A stretch of DNA of 7,280 bases from Rhodospirillales bacterium. Lineage in GTDB: Bacteria > Pseudomonadota > Alphaproteobacteria > UBA8366 > JADFVY01. Of this stretch, positions 1 to 4,928 are shown piece by piece. The DNA is taken from NCBI GenBank assembly GCA_024644185.1, contig JAHELM010000114.1, positions 1 through 7,280 of the forward strand, read 5' to 3'. How positions within the stretch are numbered: position 1 is the stretch's first letter; every line of letters begins with the position of its first letter. The position numbers and the translations under genes are program-made. The notes below the pieces were generated by a model, which was not told the origin of the DNA, did not search any database, and worked only from the letters and a program-made list of their open reading frames with translations.

Positions 1-1638
1 GGCGTGCCCCATGACAATGTCATCCTCTGCGACACCAAGGGCGTGATCTATCAGGGCCGCAAGGACGGCATGAACCAGTGGAAATCGGCGCATGCGGCGA
101 AGACCGACGCCCGGACCCTGGAGGAGGCGATGGCGGGAGCGGACGTCTTCTTCGGCCTGTCGATCAAGGGCGCCGTCACCCGGGATATGGTCAAATCCAT
201 GGCGGCGCGGCCGATCATCTTCGCCATGGCCAATCCCGATCCCGAGATCACTCCAGAAGATGTCAGGGCCGTGCGCAAGGACGCGATCGTCGCTACCGGG
301 CGGTCGGATTATCCGAACCAGATCAACAACGTGCTGGGATTCCCCTATATCTTCCGGGGCGCGCTGGACGTGCGCGCCCGCACCATCAACGAAGATATGA
401 AGATCGCCGCCGCGCACGCGATCGCCGCGCTGGCCCGCGAGGACGTGCCGGACGAGGTCGACCGCGCCTATGGCGGGCGGCGCCTGCGCTACGGGCCGGA
501 ATACATCATTCCGGTGCCGTTCGACCCGCGCCTGATCGTCGCCATTCCCGCCGCCGTGGCCAAGGCCGCGGTGGACAGCGGCGTCGCCCGCCTGCCGATT
601 ATCGATCTGGACGCCTACCGTCGCGAATTGTCGGGTCGCCTGGATCCGACCGCATCCAGCCTGCAGGCCATCTTCGAGCGGGTGCGTACGACGCCGCGCC
701 GGGTGGTGTTCGCCGAGGGCGAGGAAGAGCAGATCATCCGCGCCGCCATCGCCTTCCGCAATGCCGGCTACGGGACGCCGGTCCTGATCGGGCGCGAGGA
801 ACAGATCAGGGAAACAATGACCTCGATCGGCCTGGAGAGTACGGGCGACCTGGAAATCCACAACGCGCGGCTCAGCGTCAACAACAAGAAATACGCCGCG
901 TTCCTGTATGACCGGCTGCAACGCCAGGGCTTTCTGTATCGCGACTGTCAGCGGCTTGTGAACCAGGACCGCAATGTTTTCGGATCCTGCATGGTGGCCG
1001 GCGGCGATGCCGACGCCATGGTAACCGGGGCGACGCGCAGCTTCTCCGTGGCGTTCTCGGATGTCACGCGGGTGATCGAGCCGCGGCCGGGCGAACGGGT
1101 GATCGGCCTGCAGATCGTGGTCTCGCGCGAACGCACGGTGTTCATCGCCGACACCAGTGTGCACGAGGTGCCGGATGCCGCGATTCTGGCCGACATCGCC
1201 GTGCAGAGCGCCGCCAAGGCGCGTCAGCTCGGCCATGAGCCCCGCGTGGCGCTGCTGTCGTTTTCGAATTTCGGCAACCCCATGCGGGCGAATGCCGACC
1301 GGATTCGCGAGGCGGTTCGCATTCTCGACTCGCGGCGCGTCGATTTCGAATATGACGGCGACATGGCGGCGGATACGGCGCTCAACTATCCGCTGATGCA
1401 GCGGCTGTATCCGTTCTGCCGGCTGTCGGGCCCGGCCAATGTGCTGGTCATGCCGGCCCTGCACAGTGCCAATATCAGCGCCAAGCTGATGCAGGAACTG
1501 GGCGGCGGCACGGTGCTCGGACCGATCCTGCTGGGCCTTTCCAAGCCGGTGCAGGTGGTGCAGATGGGCGCCACCGTCAGCGACATCGTGAATGCCGCGG
1601 CGCTGGCCGCCTATGACGCCATCGTCTCGGGCAGATAG
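1..1638 (+). CDS. maeB: NADP-dependent malic enzyme with phosphotransacetylase-like domain, 3' part
   Basis: This enzyme oxidatively decarboxylates malate to pyruvate and yields NADPH in the cytoplasm. The frame is open from the first base, so the start and the N-terminal malic domain lie upstream. About 545 residues are visible out of roughly 750-770 usual for the MaeB type. Counting from the codon at position 4, residues 1-200 are the end of the NAD(P)-binding malic domain, with ANPDPE at 76-81 and TGRSDYPNQINN at 98-109, followed by GFPYIFRGALDVRA. Residues from about 218 to the end are the phosphotransacetylase-like domain, starting near VVFAEGEEEQIIRAA and containing VALLSFSNFGNP. In characterised MaeB proteins this domain is thought to be regulatory, through acetyl-CoA, and not catalytic. 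The stop is TAG at 1636-1638. The next gene starts 116 bases downstream on the same strand, with no clear terminator between. The family call is secure. Confidence 0.95.
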   Translation, partial: GVPHDNVILCDTKGVIYQGRKDGMNQWKSAHAAKTDARTLEEAMAGADVFFGLSIKGAVTRDMVKSMAARPIIFAMANPDPEITPEDVRAVRKDAIVATGRSDYPNQINNVLGFPYIFRGALDVRARTINEDMKIAAAHAIAALAREDVPDEVDRAYGGRRLRYGPEYIIPVPFDPRLIVAIPAAVAKAAVDSGVARLPIIDLDAYRRELSGRLDPTASSLQAIFERVRTTPRRVVFAEGEEEQIIRAAIAFRNAGYGTPVLIGREEQIRETMTSIGLESTGDLEIHNARLSVNNKKYAAFLYDRLQRQGFLYRDCQRLVNQDRNVFGSCMVAGGDADAMVTGATRSFSVAFSDVTRVIEPRPGERVIGLQIVVSRERTVFIADTSVHEVPDAAILADIAVQSAAKARQLGHEPRVALLSFSNFGNPMRANADRIREAVRILDSRRVDFEYDGDMAADTALNYPLMQRLYPFCRLSGPANVLVMPALHSANISAKLMQELGGGTVLGPILLGLSKPVQVVQMGATVSDIVNAAALAAYDAIVSGR

Positions 1639-1715
1639 CGATTTTTTCCGTCGCCGTGGCTCCATCTTATGCGTTTTTTAAGAGTCCGCCCCGTTACACT
1701 CGTGCGGGAACACAT

Positions 1716-1727
1716 GGACGGTCCGAC
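1716..1727. repeat. 12-base site with GGAC-N-GTCC core, copy 1, in the first parA leader
   Basis: The sequence GGACGGTCCGAC ends 27 bases before the first parA start. Its exact reverse complement occurs at 2841-2852 in the leader of the second parA. The core GGAC-G-GTCC is itself a palindrome with a one-base centre. A match of this length between two short leaders is unlikely but not impossible by chance in GC-rich DNA. It may be an operator for the RHH protein encoded downstream; that role is inference. Confidence 0.4.
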
Positions 1728-1754
1728 GGATCGGGACTGCGGAGCTGAGCGGCG

Positions 1755-2432
1755 ATGCGCGTTATCACCTTTGCATGCCAGAAGGGTGCGGCCGGCAAGA
1801 CCACTCTTGCCGGCCATATCGGCGTCCAGGCTGAACTGGCCGGTGCCGGCCCGGTGGCGTTTCTGGATACCGACCAGCAGGGCGCGCTGGCGGAATGGTG
1901 GAACCAGCGTCAGGCTGAACTTCCCGCCTTCGCGCAAACCGTGATCGAACGGATCGGCGACGACATCGGGCAGCTTCACCAGCTTGGCTTTGGCCTGGGG
2001 GTGATCGATTCGGCCTCCGCGGTGACGCCGACGGTCGAGGCGGTCATCGCCGTTGCCGACCTGGTGGTGATTCCGTGCCGGCCCAGCCCGCACGATCTGC
2101 GCGCCGCCGGCCCCACCATCGACATGGCCCAGCGGCTGGGAAAACCCTATGTCTTCGTCCTCAACGGCGCCGACGAAGGGGCCGCGATCACCGAGGAGGC
2201 GGCGGCGGTTCTTGCACAGGCCGGCCGGGTCTCGCCGGTTCGCGTCCACAACAGATACGACTACGCCGAAAGCATGTATGACGGGCTGACGGTGATGGAA
2301 GTCGATCCCACGGGCGAATCGGCGCGCGAAATGGCGGAACTGTGGGTCTATCTGTCCGGGTTGCTGTCCGGGACCGACGTCAAGGCCCCGCGCAAGACAC
2401 CTTTCGGCGGCCGCGGCGCGGCGGCGCGATAG
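1755..2432 (+). CDS. ParA/MinD-family ATPase paralogue with altered nucleotide-site motifs (ParA1)
   Basis: This is a 225-residue small ParA-type protein with no N-terminal helix-turn-helix, as in the ParF-like class. The deviant Walker A is QKGAAGKTT (residues 9-17), keeping the signature lysine K10 and K15. The Walker A' region reads DTDQQG (38-43), where the family and the neighbouring paralogue have DTDPQG. The Walker B region reads VIDSAS (83-88) instead of VVDTPP. The stretch IPCRPSPHDLRAAG (106-119) is identical to the paralogue at 2915-3622. By my hand alignment the two share about 61% identity over 200 ungapped residues. The C-terminal tail is basic and ends KTPFGGRGAAAR. The start ATG at 1755 is supported by GGAG at 1741-1744. 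Switch function may be weakened, or the protein may act as a regulatory partner of ParA2; both are inference. No partner gene directly follows it. Confidence 0.85.
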   Translation: MRVITFACQKGAAGKTTLAGHIGVQAELAGAGPVAFLDTDQQGALAEWWNQRQAELPAFAQTVIERIGDDIGQLHQLGFGLGVIDSASAVTPTVEAVIAVADLVVIPCRPSPHDLRAAGPTIDMAQRLGKPYVFVLNGADEGAAITEEAAAVLAQAGRVSPVRVHNRYDYAESMYDGLTVMEVDPTGESAREMAELWVYLSGLLSGTDVKAPRKTPFGGRGAAAR

Positions 2433-2491
2433 CCGGGGCCACGGGCGCCACGCCGCCAATCCATGTTCGATTCCGATTCGCACCACCGCCA

Positions 2492-2507
2492 TGGCACCAA
2501 ACTTGCA
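2492..2507 (+). promoter_or_regulatory. Candidate sigma-54 (RpoN) promoter, -24/-12 elements
   Basis: The sequence TGGCAC, five bases, then TTGCA fits the sigma-54 consensus TGGCAC-N5-TTGCW. The invariant GG (2493-2494) and GC (2505-2506) are exactly ten bases apart. The base before TGG is A instead of a pyrimidine, and the base after TGGCAC is C instead of G. Transcription would start near 2517 and run about 400 bases before the second parA. No enhancer-binding protein is encoded in the window, so use of this promoter is unproven. Confidence 0.45.
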
Positions 2508-2575
2508 AGAGACTGGCACAGCATGCATTCGGGGTCGTCGGGATATGGTTTGCTGAAATTACAAGAGATTGCCAC
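2503..2575 (+). repeat. Pair of 17-base imperfect direct repeats
   Basis: TTGCAAGAGACTGGCAC at 2503-2519 and TTACAAGAGATTGCCAC at 2559-2575 agree at 14 of 17 bases, with a 56-base period. The first copy begins in the -12 element of the sigma-54-like promoter. They may be binding sites for a regulator or the remnant of a local duplication. I know of no specific protein that recognises this sequence. Confidence 0.35.
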
Positions 2576-2619
2576 TGACGACGCGGCTGCTACAACATAT
2601 TGCGCGCAACAAGGGTTTT

Positions 2620-2697
2620 TCTGTAAAATTATCGGAAAATAATTCACGTTTTCTTTATTAAATAGTAACTCTACTTTTACTTAATTGTCTGTAAAAG
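2620..2697. repeat. AT-rich GTAAAA repeats including a 7-base inverted repeat
   Basis: TCTGTAAAA occurs at 2620-2628 and again at 2688-2696. CTTTTAC at 2674-2680 and GTAAAAG at 2691-2697 form a perfect inverted repeat with a ten-base spacer, so the half-site centres are about 17 bases apart. This spacing could suit a dimeric DNA-binding protein, including the RHH protein downstream. The local AT richness raises the chance of accidental repeats. Confidence 0.35.
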
Positions 2698-2735
2698 AGC
2701 AATATCAACGCTTCCCGAGTGGCGCCATGACTTCT

Positions 2736-2751
2736 TTAACGTATTTTTAAC
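2736..2751. promoter_or_regulatory. Candidate CtrA binding box, TTAA-N7-TTAAC
   Basis: The sequence TTAACGTATTTTTAAC matches the full CtrA consensus TTAA-N7-TTAAC of alphaproteobacteria, with both half-sites intact. It can also be read as two direct copies of TTTAACGT (2735-2742 and 2746-2753), 11 bases apart. It lies 163 bases before the second parA start. CtrA is a cell-cycle and motility response regulator in this class; its presence in this organism is assumed, not seen. Confidence 0.4.
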
Positions 2752-2840
2752 GTTTCCTTATTAGTGTCGAATTTGTTATTGTGTGTTTGAGCGAAGCGCC
2801 ACGGCGCCTTAAACCAGCGGGGACAGCGCGACAGAGCAAG

Positions 2841-2852
2841 GTCGGACCGTCC
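2841..2852. repeat. 12-base site with GGAC-N-GTCC core, copy 2, in the second parA leader
   Basis: GTCGGACCGTCC is the exact reverse complement of 1716-1727. Its palindromic core GGAC-C-GTCC is at 2844-2852. The site ends 62 bases before the second parA start, so it could lie in the untranslated leader or overlap a downstream promoter. Confidence 0.4.
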
Positions 2853-2873
2853 CGTTCGGATCCATCAGCGAGG

Positions 2874-2894
2874 TGAACCCGCCTTACGGGTTTG
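2874..2894 (+). promoter_or_regulatory. Leader hairpin next to the ribosome binding site of the second parA
   Basis: AACCCG (2876-2881) and CGGGTT (2887-2892) pair perfectly around a CCTTA loop. Two G-U pairs can extend the stem outward in RNA. The stem ends six bases before AGGAG at 2900-2904. It could modulate access to the ribosome binding site, but a 6-bp stem is weak evidence for control. Confidence 0.3.
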
Positions 2895-2899
2895 CGACC

Positions 2900-2904
2900 A
2901 GGAG
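2900..2904 (+). promoter_or_regulatory. Ribosome binding site AGGAG that sets the ParA2 start
   Basis: AGGAG lies ten bases before ATG 2915, the same spacing as GGAG before the first parA. An in-frame GTG at 2873 would add 14 residues, but it falls beside the leader hairpin and has no such site. The 2915 start also aligns residue for residue with the first ParA. Confidence 0.75.
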
Positions 2905-2914
2905 AAAGAATTCA

Positions 2915-3622
2915 ATGCGCGTTATCGCGGTTGCTTCACAAAAGGGCGGATCGGGTAAGACAACCCTCGCCGGCCACATCGCGGTGCAGGCTGAACTGGC
3001 CGGCGCTGGCCCCGTCGCCATTGTCGATACCGATCCGCAGGGCAGTCTCGCGGACTGGTGGAACGAACGCAAGGCAGAGGCGCCGGCCTTCGCGCACACC
3101 TTCGTATCCCGCATTGGCGAGGATCTGGCGCGGCTGCGCGAGCTCGGGATCAAGCTGTGCGTGGTCGACACGCCGCCCGCCATCACCACCACGATCGAGC
3201 ATGTGATCGAGGTTGCCGACCTGATCGTCATTCCCTGCCGCCCGAGCCCGCACGATCTGCGCGCCGCCGGCGCCACGGTCGAACTGGTCGAACGCCTGGG
3301 CAAGAAGCTGGTCTTCGTGATCAACGCCGCCACGCCGCGTGCGCGCATCACCGCCGAGGCGGCGATCGCATTGTCGCAGCATGGCACCCTGGCGCCGGTC
3401 ACCATTCACCATCGCACCGATTTCGCCGCCAGCATGATCGACGGCCGTACGGTGATGGAAGTCGACGGGGCCAGCAACTCGTCCGAGGAAATCGTGCAGC
3501 TCTGGGAATACCTAAACGAGCGCCTGACGAAGACCGTCAGCACGATGAAGTTCTCGCTGGGCAATGCCCAAACCGTCAAGAAGGGCTTCGGCTCGCGCGG
3601 CGTGGAGAAAAATGCGCTATGA
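2915..3622 (+). CDS. ParA/MinD-family partition or positioning ATPase, motif-complete (ParA2)
   Basis: This is a 235-residue ATPase that should dimerise with ATP and bind DNA nonspecifically, as known for small ParAs of the ParF class that lack an N-terminal helix-turn-helix. Its deviant Walker A is QKGGSGKTT (residues 9-17) with signature lysine K10. Walker A' is DTDPQG (38-43) and Walker B is VVDTPP (83-88). All match the family, unlike the paralogue at 1755-2432. The basic C-terminal tail KKGFGSRG (222-229) shares F-G-x-R-G with the paralogue. The stop overlaps the start of the RHH gene by ATGA, so the two are probably translationally coupled and form an ATPase/partner pair. Type Ib plasmid ParA, chemosensory-cluster (PpfA-like) and carboxysome (McdA-like) positioning ATPases are all possible relatives; the cargo cannot be told from sequence. 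The family is certain, the role is not. Confidence 0.93.
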   Translation: MRVIAVASQKGGSGKTTLAGHIAVQAELAGAGPVAIVDTDPQGSLADWWNERKAEAPAFAHTFVSRIGEDLARLRELGIKLCVVDTPPAITTTIEHVIEVADLIVIPCRPSPHDLRAAGATVELVERLGKKLVFVINAATPRARITAEAAIALSQHGTLAPVTIHHRTDFAASMIDGRTVMEVDGASNSSEEIVQLWEYLNERLTKTVSTMKFSLGNAQTVKKGFGSRGVEKNAL

Positions 3623-4149
3623 ATATGAAAGCAGCAGCTTCTCTGACCGGATCCCTGCTCGCCCGTAAGGGCGCTGCATATCCCGCGTCCTATTCCGCCC
3701 CGAGCACCGGCGCGGCAATCGGGTCAGGTCCCAATCGCGAGGCATACAACGATCCGCGGATCATCGCCAGCGCGCCGCCGGCCCCTGTTACGGCGCCCGC
3801 CATGGCGCAGGCCCCGCAGATGCAGGATGGGCGCTTCGTCAAGGATTTCGTCCAGGCCAAATCGGCGGTCGGCGCGGTTCATTCCGACGAAGCGGAAGAC
3901 ACCGAGGGCCTGCCGCATGTCATGGACAAGATGGGCCGGGTCCGGCTGTCGGTCCGGCTTGACCCCGACCGGTACCTGCGCGTCAAGATGGCTTCGGCCC
4001 GCACGCGCTGGTCGGCACAGGACATCGTGATCGCCGCTCTCGATCGTTATCTCGGTGGTTCCGCCAACCGGACCGCGGCCGCAAGCAACGGTCACGATGC
4101 GGGGGAAAACGAGACCGAGACCGAGGACGGGGCCGAAGGCCTGAACTGA
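3619..4149 (+). CDS. Ribbon-helix-helix DNA-binding protein, probable ParA partner
   Basis: This 176-residue protein starts at ATG 3619 inside the stop of parA2 (ATGA). Residues 106-146 read as a ribbon-helix-helix fold: a short beta strand (RVRLSVRLDP), a first helix (DRYLRVKMASARTR), a turn, and a second helix (SAQDIVIAALDRYL). This resembles CopG/ParG-type domains. Residues 21-70 are rich in Pro and Ala and probably disordered. The last 30 residues are acidic. The N-terminus has SLTGSLLARKGAA (8-20), a compact basic segment ahead of the disordered region. Flexible N-termini of ParG-like partners use an arginine to stimulate ParA ATPase, so R16 is a candidate; this is inference. The protein may bind the repeats upstream of parA2, repress the operon, and load the ATPase. 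It could instead be an adaptor to another cargo. Confidence 0.72.
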   Translation: MNMKAAASLTGSLLARKGAAYPASYSAPSTGAAIGSGPNREAYNDPRIIASAPPAPVTAPAMAQAPQMQDGRFVKDFVQAKSAVGAVHSDEAEDTEGLPHVMDKMGRVRLSVRLDPDRYLRVKMASARTRWSAQDIVIAALDRYLGGSANRTAAASNGHDAGENETETEDGAEGLN

Positions 4150-4167
4150 CGGGGTGCCCGACGCGTC

Positions 4168-4797
4168 ATGGATCCCCATAACTTTCGTTCTCGCTTCGGC
4201 CGCCCCAAACCACCGGCGATAGAACCCGAAGAACCGCTGTTCTCCGGCGATGCCGAATCGGCCGACGACAATCTCGATTTGCCGGATACGGCGTCGCTGA
4301 CCGGTATCTCGATCCGTCGCAAGGAAGGCGCGATCGCCAAGCCTGCCGTGCAGCCCGCCGCTCCGGTTGCCGGAATCGTTCGTTCCGAGCAGGCGCCGCC
4401 ACGCGACATCGTCGAATACACCAACCGCCTTCGCAAGGGGCGGCGGTGGGCCGCGCGCGCCGATATCGACGCAAAACAGATCGCGTTGCACTGGCCGAAT
4501 ACGCTGCTGATGCGGGTCGGGCTGAACGGTTTCCCCTGGCGCTTCGAATCGCTGATCTCCGGCGTCATGCGCGGCGGTGGGCAAAGCTTCAACAACGGCG
4601 ATATCGAATTCAACCCCATGGTCATGGAGTGGGTTCTCGGGATCGGTCGCAATACCGCGGCGGGCGGGAAAGCGGTCGAGGATACCGACGTGTTCCCGAC
4701 GGCCCAGGGCAATGTGCGGTACCGCGCGCTGGCCGTGCCCTTGGGCGAGACCGATGCGGAGGCGACCTTCGTTCTGTGCCACGTAGAGCGACGCTGA
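4168..4797 (+). CDS. Uncharacterised protein with possible PAS-like domain, ParA operon
   Basis: This 209-residue protein follows the RHH gene after 18 bases and is probably in the same transcript. The ribosome binding site is weak (GGGG near 4151-4154). Residues 1-85 look disordered, rich in Pro, Ala and acidic residues, with a basic patch FRSRFGRP at 6-13. Residues 95-209 look globular. The segment from about 104 (QIALHWPNTLLMRVGLNG) to the end (VRYRALAVPLGE, then ATFVLCHVERR) resembles small PAS-like domains of alphaproteobacteria, which often end in a YRALxxPL strand. I see no HTH, kinase, cyclase or membrane segment. If it is a PAS domain, it may bind a ligand or a protein partner and could be the cargo adaptor or a sensor input to the ParA pair. 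The PAS call is by eye and uncertain; the gene itself is well supported by codon use and position. Confidence 0.6.
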   Translation: MDPHNFRSRFGRPKPPAIEPEEPLFSGDAESADDNLDLPDTASLTGISIRRKEGAIAKPAVQPAAPVAGIVRSEQAPPRDIVEYTNRLRKGRRWAARADIDAKQIALHWPNTLLMRVGLNGFPWRFESLISGVMRGGGQSFNNGDIEFNPMVMEWVLGIGRNTAAGGKAVEDTDVFPTAQGNVRYRALAVPLGETDAEATFVLCHVERR

Positions 4798-4834
4798 CCT
4801 GTAGCCTACCGGGATTTCAAGATTTTTTGAACAC

Positions 4835-4870
4835 ACCGCCGCTGGCCCGACGCCCGCGGCGGTTCCGGTT
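4835..4870 (+). terminator. Candidate intrinsic terminator after the ParA operon
   Basis: ACCGCCGC (4835-4842) and GCGGCGGT (4856-4863) form a perfect 8-bp GC-rich stem with a 13-base loop. TCCGGTTTTG follows, a short T run that starts six bases after the stem. It lies between the end of the PAS-like gene and the tetR promoter, where an operon end is expected. The T tract is weak, so efficiency is uncertain. Confidence 0.4.
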
Positions 4871-4893
4871 TTGTCACCTGCCGCCACCGACGC

Positions 4894-4922
4894 TTGACTT
4901 TATGTGAGTGAGCGTTCACAAT
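4894..4922 (+). promoter_or_regulatory. Candidate tetR promoter
   Basis: TTGACT at 4894-4899 fits a -35 element. CACAAT at 4917-4922, 17 bases further, is a fair -10 element. The palindromic TetR-type site lies inside the spacer and touches the -10, an arrangement that suits autorepression. The start codon at 4929 follows so closely that the mRNA would be leaderless or nearly so. Confidence 0.5.
4905..4919. promoter_or_regulatory. Probable TetR operator, copy 1, in front of the tetR gene
   Basis: TGAGTGAGCGTTCAC occurs here and again, identically, at 5516-5530. Its right part GTGA-GCGT-TCAC (4908-4919) is a near palindrome, symmetric at 10 of 12 positions, and has the shape of many TetR-family operators. 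Its place between the -35 and -10 suggests autorepression. Confidence 0.65.
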
Positions 4923-4928
4923 ATATTC

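Larger units (their letters stand above)
2433..2914. other. Long regulatory-looking intergenic region with an AT-rich core
   Basis: I see no convincing gene in these 482 bases. The segment 2611-2790 is about 31% GC by hand count, against clearly GC-rich coding DNA on both sides. The region holds a sigma-54-like promoter, a CtrA-like box, paired direct repeats, an inverted repeat, one copy of the 12-base parA-leader site, and a small hairpin just before the ribosome binding site of the second parA. It could be the promoter region of the parA2 operon, a centromere-like binding region for the RHH protein, or both. Confidence 0.7.

Noticed and set aside
1639..1680. T-rich stretches after maeB as an intrinsic terminator.
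   Set aside because: The T runs are not preceded by a stable stem; only a 4-bp GCGA/TCGC pairing is visible.
2420..2457. Possible terminator after the first parA (GGCGGCG and CGCCGCC).
   Set aside because: The loop is 24 bases, the arms overlap the coding end, and no T tract follows.
1611..2528. A 305-codon open frame on the minus strand opposite the first parA.
   Set aside because: It covers nearly the whole of a clear ParA gene on the other strand. Its His/Arg/Gly-rich translation shows no family and it is a shadow of high-GC codon use.
2514..2530. Second TGGCAC (2514-2519) as another sigma-54 promoter.
   Set aside because: No GC falls at the required ten-base distance from the GG.
2463..2642. 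A 59-codon open frame (+) in the intergenic region between the parA genes.
   Set aside because: It has no ribosome binding site, about half G/C at third codon positions against far higher values in the neighbouring genes, and it contains the sigma-54-like site and both 17-base repeats. I think it is open by chance, though a small leader peptide is not excluded.
2348..2647. A 99-codon open frame on the minus strand.
   Set aside because: It overlaps the 3' end of the first parA, has no recognisable domain or ribosome binding site, and its Arg/Pro-rich C-terminus is the usual antisense reading of GC-rich coding DNA.
3724..4887. A 387-codon open frame on the minus strand opposite the RHH and PAS-like genes.
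   Set aside because: The plus strand gives a recognisable RHH domain, tight operon spacing and an ATGA overlap. The minus reading is low in complexity, without motifs, and runs through the candidate terminator.
4908..4928. GTG at 4908 as the tetR start.
   Set aside because: It would place the start codon inside the operator and add seven residues not typical of the family; ATG 4929 is preferred, although neither has a clear ribosome binding site.
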